Shown here: piece after piece, positions 18,114 through 26,467 of the stretch
How the letters are laid out: each line of letters begins with the position of its first letter
Numbering within the stretch: the stretch's first letter is position 1
Assembly: GCF_900473965.1 (NCBI RefSeq)
Contig: NZ_UCNJ01000030.1
Coordinates: 1-46,095 of the forward strand
Source of the DNA: Synechococcus sp. UW179A
GTDB taxonomy: Bacteria > Cyanobacteriota > Cyanobacteriia > PCC-6307 > Cyanobiaceae
Direction: 5' to 3'
Length of the DNA stretch: 46,095 nt
The notes under the pieces: generated by a model
What the model was told of the DNA's origin: nothing
Seen by the model: the letters and a program-made list of their open reading frames with translations, nothing else
Database searches by the model: none
Program-made: the position numbers and the translations under genes

Positions 18114-18822
18114 GGCAAAACCTTTGTTGACACTGCTGATCACCATGCTGCTGCAGTTTCTGTCAGTCCAGTCCGCCACTGCGGCTAGCGATCGCGGGAT
18201 CGACTTTCTTGAGCAGCGTTTCGAAAGCTGGCCGCAATGGTCACTGCCGGCACCTCTGCCCCGTCCACGCGCCAAACAGGACCTGATTTATCCCGACTGG
18301 TTTTCAGGGACATGGCAGGTGACCAGCGAGGCACTGGATGATTCAGGCCAACCCATTCCCAACGATCAGCCCCTTGTGCATGAGGTCCGTTTCCTGCGAA
18401 ACCGTCGCAGCGAACTCATCGGTGACCGCCCTTACAACGCGGCCTCCGTCGGGAAAGCTCTGCTTGGGGAGCAATTGCTTTCGGTCGAACAGGATCCCAA
18501 TCAGGTGAATCGTCAGCTGGCGAGGTTTCGAGACGATGTGCTACTCGAAACAACAGTGATCGGGCGTCGAGAGACGAGTCCGAAGGCGGCCTCTGATTTC
18601 TTCAGCGATGAACTTGTTCTGCAAATCCTGCACGGACCGGGTGCTCCACGATTGAGCAGGATTGAGACCCTCACCCACTATGAGCGCTGTGGACAGGACA
18701 TCTGCGCCGACCAGCGTCAGGTGAGTCATGCAGGACCTGGTCTAAAGACCGATCAGACACTGGAGGGGCGCAGCAGCCGTTTCAGGCTGACGCTTAGACC
18801 GCTGAGGCTGGATGAAGTTTGA
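18112..18822 (+). CDS. DUF6816 exported protein
   Basis: A 236-residue exported, probably lumenal or periplasmic, protein of unknown function conserved in cyanobacteria and plastids. A signal peptide (MAKPLLTLLITMLLQFLSV, cleavage near SATA) precedes a mature domain with the conserved PDWFSGTWQVTSEALD, a lipocalin-like start. Later segments FLRNRRSELIGDRPYNAASV and the C-terminal RSSRFRLTLRPL fit a beta-barrel-like fold. A single Cys pair (CGQDICADQ) near residue 195 could form a disulfide. The start is shared with divergent CRR7 (CATG). The 3' end overlaps the GST gene by 29 bp. Confidence 0.7.
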   Translation: MAKPLLTLLITMLLQFLSVQSATAASDRGIDFLEQRFESWPQWSLPAPLPRPRAKQDLIYPDWFSGTWQVTSEALDDSGQPIPNDQPLVHEVRFLRNRRSELIGDRPYNAASVGKALLGEQLLSVEQDPNQVNRQLARFRDDVLLETTVIGRRETSPKAASDFFSDELVLQILHGPGAPRLSRIETLTHYERCGQDICADQRQVSHAGPGLKTDQTLEGRSSRFRLTLRPLRLDEV

Positions 18823-19522
18823 TCAGTCGGGTCTCCAAGTGATCTCTCCATCGAAACAGATCCTGGAGATGGGGATGATCACTGATGCCTGGGACCCCTC
18901 GCCCGGCAAGTGAATCTCCTGCAGAAGCAGGGAAACGCAGCAGCGACAACTGGGCAGCAACAGCAAGATCCGCAAGGCTGATGACATCTCCAACCAAACA
19001 GCTGTTGAGATCCAGGCCATCGGCAACGGCGCACAAACTGCTGAGCATCGAAGCTCTCTGCTCTTGACCGAGCAATTCTCCAAGACTGCTGAGCCAACCA
19101 CCTGGCAGACCTGACATCACCTGGCGCACCGGCGAGGGGACATCATCCGGGAGCAGCACGTCCCGAAGCTGAGCATCATCAGCAGCCGCCTGAAGAAGCG
19201 CAGCCCTGACTGCAGCAGCAAGTGTGGTGTCAGCCCAATCTTCAATCAATTGCACCTGAGCACGCTCGCGGGGATCAGCAGGAATCAACGCCGGCTCATG
19301 CCTGAGTTCCTCCAAATATCGGCAGATCGCACTGGAATCAGACACAACCTCATCCCCATCCACAAGGACAGGGACCTGACGCTGACCGGAAAGCCGAAAC
19401 AGGGAAATCTGGCCAATGCCAGGCGTGACCTCAACCTCGCGAAAACTCAATCCCTTGGCTTGCAATGCCATCCGCACCTTGAGACAAAAAGCCGAGTGAC
19501 GAAACTGATGAAGCTCCAGCAT
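18794..19522 (-). CDS. Glutathione S-transferase family protein
   Basis: A 242-residue protein with an N-terminal thioredoxin-fold GST domain (LHQFRHSAFCLKVRMAL; cis-Pro strand RQVPVLVDGDEVVSDSSAICRYLE) and an all-helical C-terminal domain (about 90-240) including DLAVAAQLSLLRFP. The Cys in HSAFC may be the active residue, as in omega/lambda-type enzymes that deglutathionylate or reduce, rather than the Ser/Tyr of conjugating GSTs. The ELxxSxxI binding pattern is present as DSSAI. The substrate is unknown. It is convergent with the DUF6816 gene. Confidence 0.85.
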   Translation of the reverse strand: MLELHQFRHSAFCLKVRMALQAKGLSFREVEVTPGIGQISLFRLSGQRQVPVLVDGDEVVSDSSAICRYLEELRHEPALIPADPRERAQVQLIEDWADTTLAAAVRAALLQAAADDAQLRDVLLPDDVPSPVRQVMSGLPGGWLSSLGELLGQEQRASMLSSLCAVADGLDLNSCLVGDVISLADLAVAAQLSLLRFPASAGDSLAGRGVPGISDHPHLQDLFRWRDHLETRLIKLHPASAV

Positions 19523-19616
19523 GTCCGAGCCGGTTCAGGCGCTGGAACGGTAGCCATTGGGATCAGCACCTCGCCATCAGCAAGGGAGCGGCCCACGCAA
19601 CTGGTCCGGGCCTTGC

Positions 19617-20369
19617 TCAGAAGCCCCTCGGCATTATTCGACCACTTGAAAGAGAGACATTCTTTGACGTTGGTTCAGACCTTCGAGGCGATTCGGCCCC
19701 GATGCGTTGCTTCGTGACGACTCCAGCGGATTGGACAGGCTTAGAAGCCTGTAGCGGGACAGCAAGCACATTGAAGGCAATTGACCAACGTTCTCCGTCG
19801 CCCCGAAAGGGAGCAACGGAGTGGGGTTGCCAGGCGGGGAAGACATAGAACTCCCCTGGCACGGGCAACACGTAGTGAGCCATGCCCGTACGAAACGACT
19901 GCAGGTGCCAATCCTCAGGACCGTGGAAGCAGAGCTGACCGTCAAAGCATTGGCCGTTGATCTGTGGTGGCGCTTTCAGAAAGATCACCCCAGAGAAACT
20001 GCCCCCATGGGTATGGGTGGGGTTGTAGTCCCCAGCTCGCTGACAGTTGAGCCACAGATCAACCATCTGCAGCTGATAACGACCAGGAACCCAAGGCCCG
20101 CGGCCCTGTGGAGGCTGACGCCCCATCACATGAGCGATCCAGCGGTCACAGGCAGGGAGCACATGGGTGGAACACAACTGCTGGATCGCGGGATGGCCCC
20201 CACTGAGCTCTCTTTGCTGGCTGAGCTGACCAGCCAGCTTTGCTGAAGCGTCAAGACTGGCGCCAGGATGAGCCAGCACATCGGCGCTGATGCTGAGCAG
20301 CTGATTCAACAGCGGCTCAGGCAGGTGGCCCTTGAAAATAGATCTCGGGAAAAGATCGAGGATCTCCAA
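19617..20369 (-). CDS. Putative 2OG-Fe(II) oxygenase (TIGR02466-like)
   Basis: A 250-residue protein with a double-stranded beta-helix pattern. Iron-binding candidates are the His pair in NPTHTHGGSFSGVIFLK and the distal His in FPAWQPHSV, followed by RWSIAFN, whose Arg would bind 2-oxoglutarate. The N-terminus LDLFPRSIFKGHLPEPLLNQL fits this family, which is known mostly from viruses and marine bacteria. The substrate is unknown. The start is TTG. The last 40 or so residues are Ser/Arg-rich and look unstructured. The 94 bp between its stop and the GST start contain no feature I can name. Confidence 0.72.
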   Translation of the reverse strand: MEILDLFPRSIFKGHLPEPLLNQLLSISADVLAHPGASLDASAKLAGQLSQQRELSGGHPAIQQLCSTHVLPACDRWIAHVMGRQPPQGRGPWVPGRYQLQMVDLWLNCQRAGDYNPTHTHGGSFSGVIFLKAPPQINGQCFDGQLCFHGPEDWHLQSFRTGMAHYVLPVPGEFYVFPAWQPHSVAPFRGDGERWSIAFNVLAVPLQASKPVQSAGVVTKQRIGAESPRRSEPTSKNVSLSSGRIMPRGF

Positions 20370-20519
20370 GGTTCAAGCAAAAACTGCCTCTCATCGTGCC
20401 AGCAACAACTTGAGCTAACTGTCCACAGCGATGAAAACTGCCTGATTGCTGATTCAGCGCCTGATGTCGCTCATCACCCAGCTCAGAGCAGCAATGGAAA
20501 GACTGAAGCGGATGTCGCT

Positions 20520-20753
20520 TCACTCCCAAATCACAGTGCAGCGATATCTCGGATCCAAACGGACCTCAATGGTGGTGCACGAGGTTTCGGTCACCTTTTT
20601 GCCTTCGGGCACTTTGCTCTGCGCCTGATTAATGGTGATCTCTCGATCCACACCCTCAACCGTGACTGATCCGGCGTAGGCGCCACCGCAGAACCCGAGC
20701 AGAAGCAACGCCTTGAAAAGAAGTAAACCTTTCATTCCCAAGCTCAACAACAT
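20520..20753 (-). CDS. Small secreted protein downstream of a Pho-box-like element
   Basis: A 77-residue protein I cannot place in a family. The N-terminal 27 or so residues form a signal peptide (hydrophobic LLLFKALLLLGFCGGAYA, cleavage before GSVTVEG). The mature part of about 50 residues has two Cys (SCTTIEV and RYRCTVIW) that could form a disulfide, and alternates polar and beta-branched residues, suggesting a small beta-sheet domain. The upstream AAGGAGG with 6-base spacing decides the first ATG over the internal MKGLLLF. The nearest upstream regulatory signal on this strand is the triple TTAA repeat at 20895-20924, so phosphate control is a specific, testable guess. Confidence 0.7.
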   Translation of the reverse strand: MLLSLGMKGLLLFKALLLLGFCGGAYAGSVTVEGVDREITINQAQSKVPEGKKVTETSCTTIEVRLDPRYRCTVIWE

Positions 20754-20759
20754 TCAATC

Positions 20760-20766
20760 CCTCCTT
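20760..20766 (-). promoter_or_regulatory. Near-consensus Shine-Dalgarno for the small secreted protein
   Basis: On the minus strand AAGGAGG is followed by GATTGA and then ATG, the ideal 6-base spacing. Most genes in this window have weak ribosome binding sites, so this one suggests high translation and fixes the start codon. Confidence 0.8.
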
Positions 20767-20894
20767 AGCAATCACGTCGCCTACTGAGGCTGAAGCTGTT
20801 CAAGCCAATACCAAAAGGCCTCATCAAACAGAACTGCTCAAAGCATGAAAGGTCAAAAAAAGGAGACTCGCTACCGACTCCCCCAGTCTTGGTG

Positions 20895-20924
20895 TGATTA
20901 AGAGGTGGTTAACCTCTGGTTAAT
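20895..20924 (-). promoter_or_regulatory. Pho-box-like triple direct repeat (candidate PhoB site)
   Basis: On the minus strand three 8-base units, ATTAACCA, GTTAACCA and CTTAATCA, are each separated by 3 bases, giving TTAA exactly every 11 bp. The published cyanobacterial Pho box, as I recall it, is tandem PyTTAAPyPy(T/A) units with 3-base spacers. The three units match at 7, 7 and 8 of 8 positions; the first base is the only deviation. It points at the secreted-protein gene, whose ATG is about 140 bp downstream. No phoB/phoR or known phosphate gene is in the window to support it independently. Confidence 0.55.
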
Positions 20925-21182
20925 TGGACCAACAAAGATCACTAGCTGCTGTATCAAATGATTCATTTACCTCTGAGGTGTTCCGGAGCCCCTTTCAACT
21001 AGGTGAAAAGCCCCTAAGTCAGAAGTTCGTTCTTCTTCTGTATTTACTCCAGATAGACTGAAATGTGTCAGTAAGCCCCTCTTATTGAGAACATGCTTGT
21101 CGTTGAGCACGCTCTCCTCTGCAGCAAGTCTCAGCCATTGCGGAAGCACCCGAATCAACAAGAAACCCTGCGATAACTGGCC

Positions 21183-21389
21183 ATGAAAGAATTTTTCATC
21201 AATGTGACGCGCTATCCGCGCTACCTAATCGCTTTCAGCCTGGGCGTGATTAATTCAGTGGCAGAACCACTCGCCCGTCGTCGCAGCAACCCGGTGACCG
21301 CTATTGCCCTGATCGGGGCTTTGATCAGTGGCTTCCTCAGTCTGAGCTTTGTCCTGCGTGCCATGGTGTCTTCAGCACCGCAGAGCTGA
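21183..21389 (+). CDS. DUF751 (Ycf33-like) membrane protein
   Basis: A 68-residue protein with two hydrophobic helices ([17 protein letters not shown] and [21 protein letters not shown]), an N-terminal [18 protein letters not shown] and the motif PLARRRSNP between them. This matches the DUF751/Ycf33 family encoded in cyanobacteria and in some plastids. Its function is unknown and it is probably in the thylakoid or plasma membrane. The stop is one base from the rbfA ATG, so they form one translational unit with the GH3 gene. The pairing of ycf33 with rbfA recurs in cyanobacteria, as I remember. Confidence 0.88.
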   Translation: MKEFFINVTRYPRYLIAFSLGVINSVAEPLARRRSNPVTAIALIGALISGFLSLSFVLRAMVSSAPQS

Positions 21390-21390
21390 C

Positions 21391-21807
21391 ATGGCCCCGG
21401 GACGTCGGGTTGAACGCGTGGCAGCCCTCATCCGGCGAGAGATCAGTGAACTGCTGATCAGTGGCATTCGTGATGAGCGCGTGCATCAGGGCTTGGTAAG
21501 CATCACGAATGTTGAGGTCAGCGGCGACCTTCAACACTGCAAGATTTTTGTCAGCGTCCTGGCAGACAACGATGGTCGCAACGAGGTCATGGACGGTCTG
21601 CAGGCAGCAAGTGGCTACCTGAGGGGAGAATTGGGTCGACGTCTGCAGATGAGACGAGCCCCTGAAGTGGTTTTCCACCTCGACCTCGGGCTGGAGAAGG
21701 GAACCAACGTTCTACACCTGCTCGGAGAACTTGAGCGGGAGCGAGAGGTGAAGGGCAGCCCCTCTTCCGGCAGCAACGAGCCCGAGTCTCCCAACTTCAA
21801 TGACTGA
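21391..21807 (+). CDS. rbfA: Ribosome-binding factor A
   Basis: A 138-residue 30S maturation and cold-adaptation factor that binds near helix 1 of 16S rRNA. The KH-like fold shows in [66 protein letters not shown] and a Ser/Pro-rich tail. The open frame extends back into DUF751, but the ATG one base after the DUF751 stop ([10 protein letters not shown]) gives the standard N-terminus. The last codons overlap the GH3 start by 8 bp, implying translational coupling. Confidence 0.95.
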   Translation: MAPGRRVERVAALIRREISELLISGIRDERVHQGLVSITNVEVSGDLQHCKIFVSVLADNDGRNEVMDGLQAASGYLRGELGRRLQMRRAPEVVFHLDLGLEKGTNVLHLLGELEREREVKGSPSSGSNEPESPNFND

Positions 21808-23422
21808 AGCTGAGCGTCGCAGGGCCGTTGCCCAGCTTCTAGTGATTCGTGCCAGCGGCCATGCCGAAGACCGGCAACGTCAGTACCCGTGCTGGGAACA
21901 TTCCAATGGTGAGCTGCAGAGGCTGCTCAAATCAGGTGTTGGCGGGGTGATCCTGCTGGGCGGCACAGCCATGGAACTGCAGCAACGATGCCGCATGCTC
22001 CGCAGCTGGAGCGACAGCGAAGACCTGCTTCTCTGCGCCGACGTGGAGGAAGGAATTGGACAGAGATTCTCAGGTGCCACCTGGTTGGCGCCACCGATGG
22101 CACTGGGCAGGCTCCATCAAACAAACCCGGAACAGGCTCTGAAACTGGCAGAGCGTTACGGCCGCACAACCGGGGATCAGGCACAACGATGCGGCCTCAA
22201 CTGGGTGTTGGCTCCGGTCTGCGATGTGAACAGCAATCCGGACAACCCGGTGATCAACGTGCGGGCATGGGGCGATCAGCCTGAGTCTGTTTCGGATCTG
22301 GTGGCAGCGTTTCAACGAGGCCTCAACGCCGCTGGCGTGCTGGGCTGCGCCAAGCATTTTCCCGGTCACGGCGATACAGACCAGGATTCCCACCTGGAAC
22401 TGCCTCTGATCAACCACGAACGCAGCCGGCTCGACCAGGTGGAACTGGTGCCGTTCCGGCGACTGATTGACTCGGGGGTCGCCAGTGTGATGACAGCACA
22501 TTTGCTGGTTCCGGCACTGGACGACGCGCAGCCAGCGACCTTGTCGCGAGCGGTGCTGACAGATCTGCTGCGAACAGAGCTTGGTTTTACTGGCCTCGTT
22601 GTGACCGACGCACTGGTGATGGAGGCCATCAGCAGCAGAGCAGGTCCTGGAGAAGCTGCGGTTCTGGCCTTCGCCGCTGGAGCAGATCTGATCCTGATGC
22701 CCGCGGATGCCGATGCAGCGATTGATGCAATCTGCGCAGCACTGGCCGACGGCAGGATCCCTGAACCCCGCCTTCACGAGTCGCTGAAGAGACGAACAGA
22801 AGCCCTGCAAGGCATTAAGAAGCCCTCCTCTGCTGCCAACGCCAACGAAGTCGACCTGGAAACAGCAACGGACCGTGCGTTGTGCATGGAGCTCATCAAC
22901 AACTCGCTGGAGCTGCAAGGCCCTCAACTTCCAACCCAACTTGAGCAGAACGGGGTGAGCTTGATCCGGGTGGATGGCGTTCTGCCCTGCCCATTTCTGC
23001 ACGCCAATGCCGCAGCAATTACGACACCCGAACGGCATGGGTACAAGGCTCTGATCTGCCATGACAGGGGCCTTGAGCCCTGGAGCAATCACCAGGACCC
23101 CACAGCGCCACTTGATCTGGAGCGACTGGGAGAGGGTCCCGTTTTTCTGCAGTTGTTTTTACGCGGCAATCCATTCCGCGCCGGCCAGCAGCGCCAAGAA
23201 TCTTGGGCTGAAGCCATCCAGCAGTTGCTACGAGTTGAGCGCCTCTCGGGTTTGGCGGTCTATGGATGTCCCTACCGCTGGGACACTCTGCGCAGGCTCA
23301 TCCCGGACAGCATTGCTGCGGGGTATAGCCCGGGGCAGATGCCTGAAGCGCAGCAGCAACTGTTGAATCAGATGTTGGGGTTGAAGGAGGAGGCGCACGA
23401 ACGCCAAGACTTCACCGACTAA
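21800..23422 (+). CDS. Glycoside hydrolase family 3, NagZ-like N-acetylhexosaminidase
   Basis: A 540-residue enzyme whose first 340 or so residues are a GH3 barrel of the NagZ type: [18 protein letters not shown] at about 185-202, with the flexible-loop Asp-His dyad, and nucleophile candidate Asp270 in [11 protein letters not shown]. NagZ removes N-acetylglucosamine from peptidoglycan fragments during wall recycling. A 200-residue C-terminal extension, absent from the short NagZ of E. coli, resembles the second GH3 domain. No signal peptide is visible, so it is likely cytoplasmic. It overlaps rbfA by 8 bp. Confidence 0.9.
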   Translation: MTEAERRRAVAQLLVIRASGHAEDRQRQYPCWEHSNGELQRLLKSGVGGVILLGGTAMELQQRCRMLRSWSDSEDLLLCADVEEGIGQRFSGATWLAPPMALGRLHQTNPEQALKLAERYGRTTGDQAQRCGLNWVLAPVCDVNSNPDNPVINVRAWGDQPESVSDLVAAFQRGLNAAGVLGCAKHFPGHGDTDQDSHLELPLINHERSRLDQVELVPFRRLIDSGVASVMTAHLLVPALDDAQPATLSRAVLTDLLRTELGFTGLVVTDALVMEAISSRAGPGEAAVLAFAAGADLILMPADADAAIDAICAALADGRIPEPRLHESLKRRTEALQGIKKPSSAANANEVDLETATDRALCMELINNSLELQGPQLPTQLEQNGVSLIRVDGVLPCPFLHANAAAITTPERHGYKALICHDRGLEPWSNHQDPTAPLDLERLGEGPVFLQLFLRGNPFRAGQQRQESWAEAIQQLLRVERLSGLAVYGCPYRWDTLRRLIPDSIAAGYSPGQMPEAQQQLLNQMLGLKEEAHERQDFTD

Positions 23423-23491
23423 ACAAACGAAGCCTGTCGAAACCGCACCGTTGGAACCGCCTTAGCCTCTGCGGCAGTGCTCCTCACCAAC

Positions 23492-24703
23492 ATGCTCAGC
23501 CTCTCGATGATCGTGCGCGATGAGGAAGCGCGGATCGAGGACTGCCTCGGCTCTGTGAAGGGCTTCGCGGATGAGATGGTTCTCCTCGATACCGGCTCAG
23601 TGGATCGCACCATCGCCATCGCAGAAGCCTGCGGCGCTCGGGTGGAAAGGATGGACTGGCCCGGAGACTTTGCGCCGGCACGCAATGCAGCCCTTGAGCT
23701 CGTGAAGGGTGACTGGGTCCTGGTGCTCGATGCCGACGAACAGCTCCGCTCAGATGCAATCCCGCAGCTCAAAGCCTTGATGGCCCAACCGGATGTGCTG
23801 GTGATCAATCTGCTGCGCCACGAACTGGGCGCAGCAATGGCTCCCTACTCCAATGTGAGCCGCCTATTTCGCCGACACCCACGCATCCGATGGAGCAAGC
23901 CTTATCACTCGATGATCGATGAGAGCGTTGATGCGCTGCTCAAGAAAGAACCCGGCTGGCGGATTGCCAACTGCACCGAACCAGCCCTGCTACACGAGGG
24001 TTATCGACCGGATCTGCTGGCTGGATCCGACAAAGCGGCAAGGCTGCGGCAATCGATGGAAAGCTGGCTGAACGATCAACCCAATGATCCCTATGCCTGC
24101 GCCAAGCTCGGTGCTCTGGAGGTTAGAGACGGCAACCGAGACAGGGGGCTGAGCCTTCTTCGCCACGGGCTTGAGCAGTTGCCCGCAGGCGATGACAGCA
24201 GTGCTGAACGCTATGAACTGCTGCTCAATCTCGGAATCGCGCTGGCTACCGAGGACAGCGATGCTGCCGTGAAGTGTTACCGACAAGCACTTGAACAACC
24301 GCTGGAGACTCGTTTGAGCCTTGGTGCACGCCTCAACCTGGCGGCCTTGCTGATGCAGCGCAATGAACTCGAGGAAGCCATTCAGCTCACCACAACCGCC
24401 TGCCAACGGGCACCCGAGGTGGCGCTCGCCTGGTACAACCTGGGCCTGATGGAACGCCGTCGAGGCGACCTACTGGCGGCGATCAACGCATACGAACGAT
24501 CCCTGAGCGTGAATCCGTCCCACCCCGAAAGCCATCAGAACCTTGCAGTGGCAAGGCTGATGGGCGGAGATATCGATGGAGCACGTGCAGGCTTCCGCCA
24601 GGCCATCGCGCTACTCCGCAAGCAGGAGCGACTGGGAGAAGCCACCGCCCTGCAGGCCCAGGTGCATGGACTGGTGAAGCTGGACGATGAGGCCAGCGCA
24701 TGA
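23492..24703 (+). CDS. Glycosyltransferase family 2 fused to TPR repeats
   Basis: A 403-residue protein with an N-terminal GT-A glycosyltransferase domain (about 1-200): LSLSMIVRDEEARIEDCLGSV, the DTGSVDRT segment and the Mg2+-binding DADEQ motif. The C-terminal TPR array (about 200-395) includes AWYNLGLMERRRGDLLAAINAYERSL. This architecture is common in bacteria, and the repeats may recruit a partner or acceptor. The donor and acceptor sugars are unknown. A GTG five codons earlier is possible; the ATG giving MLSLSMIVRDE is the usual start. The stop overlaps the hemD ATG (ATGA). Confidence 0.9.
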   Translation: MLSLSMIVRDEEARIEDCLGSVKGFADEMVLLDTGSVDRTIAIAEACGARVERMDWPGDFAPARNAALELVKGDWVLVLDADEQLRSDAIPQLKALMAQPDVLVINLLRHELGAAMAPYSNVSRLFRRHPRIRWSKPYHSMIDESVDALLKKEPGWRIANCTEPALLHEGYRPDLLAGSDKAARLRQSMESWLNDQPNDPYACAKLGALEVRDGNRDRGLSLLRHGLEQLPAGDDSSAERYELLLNLGIALATEDSDAAVKCYRQALEQPLETRLSLGARLNLAALLMQRNELEEAIQLTTTACQRAPEVALAWYNLGLMERRRGDLLAAINAYERSLSVNPSHPESHQNLAVARLMGGDIDGARAGFRQAIALLRKQERLGEATALQAQVHGLVKLDDEASA

Positions 24704-25509
24704 GCAGCGATCAACGCCTGCCGTTGCAGGGACACACGGTGGTGATCACACGTGCCCGCGAACAGCAGAGCGAAGGCCGCAGGCTGCTGGAGTCTCTTGG
24801 TGCAAGGGTTCTCGACCTGCCGGCTCTGGAAATCGGCCCGCCTGACAGCTGGGCTCCCCTTGATGATGCCCTCGCCGAGCTGGAGAACTTTCACTGGTTG
24901 ATTGTTTCCAGTGCCAACGGTGTTGACGCGGTAGAGGCTCGACTGCAGCTCAGAGGCAAGGGACTGATGCAACGCCCTGAAAGCCTCAAAATCGCGGCCG
25001 TGGGGCGGAAAACCGCTCGGCGGCTGGAAGAACTCGGGGCACCGGCTGATTTCGTGCCACCCACATTCGTGGCCGACAGCCTGATCGACCATTTTCCTGT
25101 CTCTGGCTGGGGGTTAAGAATCCTGCTGCCGAGGGTGCAGAGCGGCGGACGCACACTGCTGGCAGAAGCCTTCGGAGAGGCGGGCTCACGGGTGGTGGAA
25201 GTGGCAGCCTATGAATCCCGCTGCCCAACATCCATTCCGCCAGACACCCTTAAAGCTCTGGAAAATGGAGACGTCGACGTCATCAGCTTCAGCAGCGGTA
25301 AAACCGTGACCCACACCGTGCAGCTACTGGAGAACGCGCTCGGAAGTTCAGGCACTGAGCAGCTGTTCAGTAAGCCTGCTGTCGTCTCGATCGGTCCACA
25401 GACCAGCCAACGCTGCAGGGAACTGCTCGGCAAAGTGGATCAGGAGGCCACCCCTCACGACCTGGAAGGACTGGTACAGGCCTGCGTTCAGGCAATGCAG
25501 AGTCGCTGA
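24700..25509 (+). CDS. hemD: Uroporphyrinogen-III synthase
   Basis: Closes the linear tetrapyrrole hydroxymethylbilane with D-ring inversion, feeding chlorophyll, heme, siroheme, B12 and bilins. The 269-residue protein has the two-domain fold, with GHTVVITRAREQQSEGRRLLESLG at the N-terminus, VSSANGVDAVEARL, IAAVGRKTARRLEELG and the domain-2 equivalent SFSSGKTVTHTVQLLE then VSIGPQTSQRCRELLG. Both nucleotide-like loops and the conserved SG/SA segments are present. It is translationally coupled to the GT2/TPR gene (ATGA) and overlaps the lipoprotein gene 3' end by 22 bp in convergent orientation. Confidence 0.93.
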   Translation: MSSDQRLPLQGHTVVITRAREQQSEGRRLLESLGARVLDLPALEIGPPDSWAPLDDALAELENFHWLIVSSANGVDAVEARLQLRGKGLMQRPESLKIAAVGRKTARRLEELGAPADFVPPTFVADSLIDHFPVSGWGLRILLPRVQSGGRTLLAEAFGEAGSRVVEVAAYESRCPTSIPPDTLKALENGDVDVISFSSGKTVTHTVQLLENALGSSGTEQLFSKPAVVSIGPQTSQRCRELLGKVDQEATPHDLEGLVQACVQAMQSR

Positions 25510-26012
25510 GACTCTTTGGAGATTGAAAGACTCAAACAACCTCGATCCAAATCGATGCTGTTCACGGTCCAGCCCTTCGGCAGAAGGGCCACTGCATCAC
25601 CGGGGCAACGACCACGGGGACCGACGCAGACCGTCCCTGACAGTTCAGAGACGCTGACAAGCGCTCGCAGTTCAGCACCGACTGCCACCACACCCTTCAC
25701 CTTGAAATCCGGACCGGTTGCCGTGTCCGGAGCAATAGCCTGCGACGACTCGCCAACGATGGGTGAGAAAGGGTCTTCTCGCCCCTCCGGCACCGATGAC
25801 AAGACCTGTTCACGAGTAGGCAGGGGGATCAGTCCAGTCGCAGCTGTGGAAGGTTGGGGCGGAGACAACTCAGCAACGGGCGCATCAGGCGAAATCGCAT
25901 CGGATGATGACTGGGCGTTCTCTGCCTCTCCACATCCGCTGAGGCCTACCAAAGCGAACGTCAGAAGCCAAGCGGCAAAAGAAACTGAGGCTGGACTGCG
26001 AGGACTAGTCAC
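25488..26012 (-). CDS. Lipoprotein with a PilP-like segment
   Basis: A 174-residue protein. The signal peptide ends in a lipobox LSGC near residue 27, so it is probably an outer- or plasma-membrane lipoprotein. A disordered Ser/Pro/Ala stretch (about 30-85) precedes GREDPFSPIVGES and a small beta-rich domain (FKVKGVVAVGAELRALVSV, VALLPKGWTVNSIDLDRGCLSLS). The (R)DPF element followed by a beta domain recalls PilP of type IV pilus machinery, but similarity is short and no pil genes are adjacent. The GTG one base after the SRPBCC stop gives the clean signal peptide; the first in-frame ATG lies inside that gene. Confidence 0.7.
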   Translation of the reverse strand: MTSPRSPASVSFAAWLLTFALVGLSGCGEAENAQSSSDAISPDAPVAELSPPQPSTAATGLIPLPTREQVLSSVPEGREDPFSPIVGESSQAIAPDTATGPDFKVKGVVAVGAELRALVSVSELSGTVCVGPRGRCPGDAVALLPKGWTVNSIDLDRGCLSLSISKESQRLCIA

Positions 26013-26013
26013 C

Positions 26014-26463
26014 TCAGCTCTGGGCTGCGTATCCGCTTTCCACCAGGTCTCGGAATCGGTCAAGGTTCGCCTGAAGTTCCTTCGTCACGATTCCACCGAG
26101 GATGCTGGGTTCCATCAAGGGAGCAAGGACACCTGGGAGTTCGTAGGTAACGCTGAGTTTCACCGCCGTGACCTGAGGCTGTTCGGCGTAGAAGCGCACC
26201 CCTCCTTTGGTGGGGAGACCTCCCACCGATTCCCAATGGAGTTGCTGAGCTTCAACTCTCTGGGTGATTCGGGCTTTCCAATGAAAACGGAAACCCTGAG
26301 CGGCCAATGTCCAGTCAGTGAGGTCAGGATCGTCGAGGGTTTTAACGGATTCAATCCAGCGCATCCACTTGGGCATAGCCTCAAGATCGCTCCAGACATG
26401 CCAAACCCGATCAACGGGAGCCTTAACTTCAGTGGTTACGGAATGTTCAAGCCAACGTCCCAT
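26014..26463 (-). CDS. SRPBCC/polyketide-cyclase-like lipid-binding protein
   Basis: A 149-residue START-like protein of the cyclase/dehydrase family: HSVTTEVKAPVDRVWHVWSDLEAMPKWMRWIESVKTLDD, then FRFHWKARITQRVEAQQLHWESVGG and a C-terminal helix (ILGGIVTKELQANLDRFRDLVE). The family binds hydrophobic ligands in a deep cavity. It starts 4 bp after the zds stop on the same strand, and this pairing is common in cyanobacteria, so a role with carotenoids or membrane lipids is a reasonable guess. An in-frame ATG ten codons earlier overlaps zds. Confidence 0.83.
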   Translation of the reverse strand: MGRWLEHSVTTEVKAPVDRVWHVWSDLEAMPKWMRWIESVKTLDDPDLTDWTLAAQGFRFHWKARITQRVEAQQLHWESVGGLPTKGGVRFYAEQPQVTAVKLSVTYELPGVLAPLMEPSILGGIVTKELQANLDRFRDLVESGYAAQS

Positions 26464-26467
26464 CGGT

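Larger units (their letters stand above)
20754..21182. other. Intergenic region with Pho-box-like repeat
   Basis: About 430 bp lie between the secreted-protein start and the DUF751 ATG. It holds the SD and the triple TTAA repeat. AGCCCCT occurs three times with uneven spacing (20987, 21009, 21074) and no clear structure. I found no convincing ORF, tRNA or terminator. The DUF751-rbfA promoter must lie here, but no clear -35/-10 pair can be read. An sRNA is possible but unsupported. Confidence 0.6.

Noticed and set aside
20845-20901. 18-codon plus-strand frame beginning ATGAAAGGTCAA
   Set aside because: No SD and no terminator, and it ends in the first TTAA of the Pho-box-like repeat; chance ORF.
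20987-21080. Three copies of AGCCCCT
   Set aside because: Unequal spacing (22 and 65 bp) and a simple motif; the TTTCA/TGAAA hairpin between two of them is too short. No case for a site array.
20967-21161. 64-codon minus-strand frame in the 20.8-21.2 kb spacer
   Set aside because: Polar, no SD, no conserved-looking pattern, and located in a region that is better explained as regulatory.
22070-23092. 340-codon open frame antisense to the GH3 gene
   Set aside because: Cys- and His-rich low-plausibility translation with no domain; the sense strand is a well-conserved NagZ-like enzyme.
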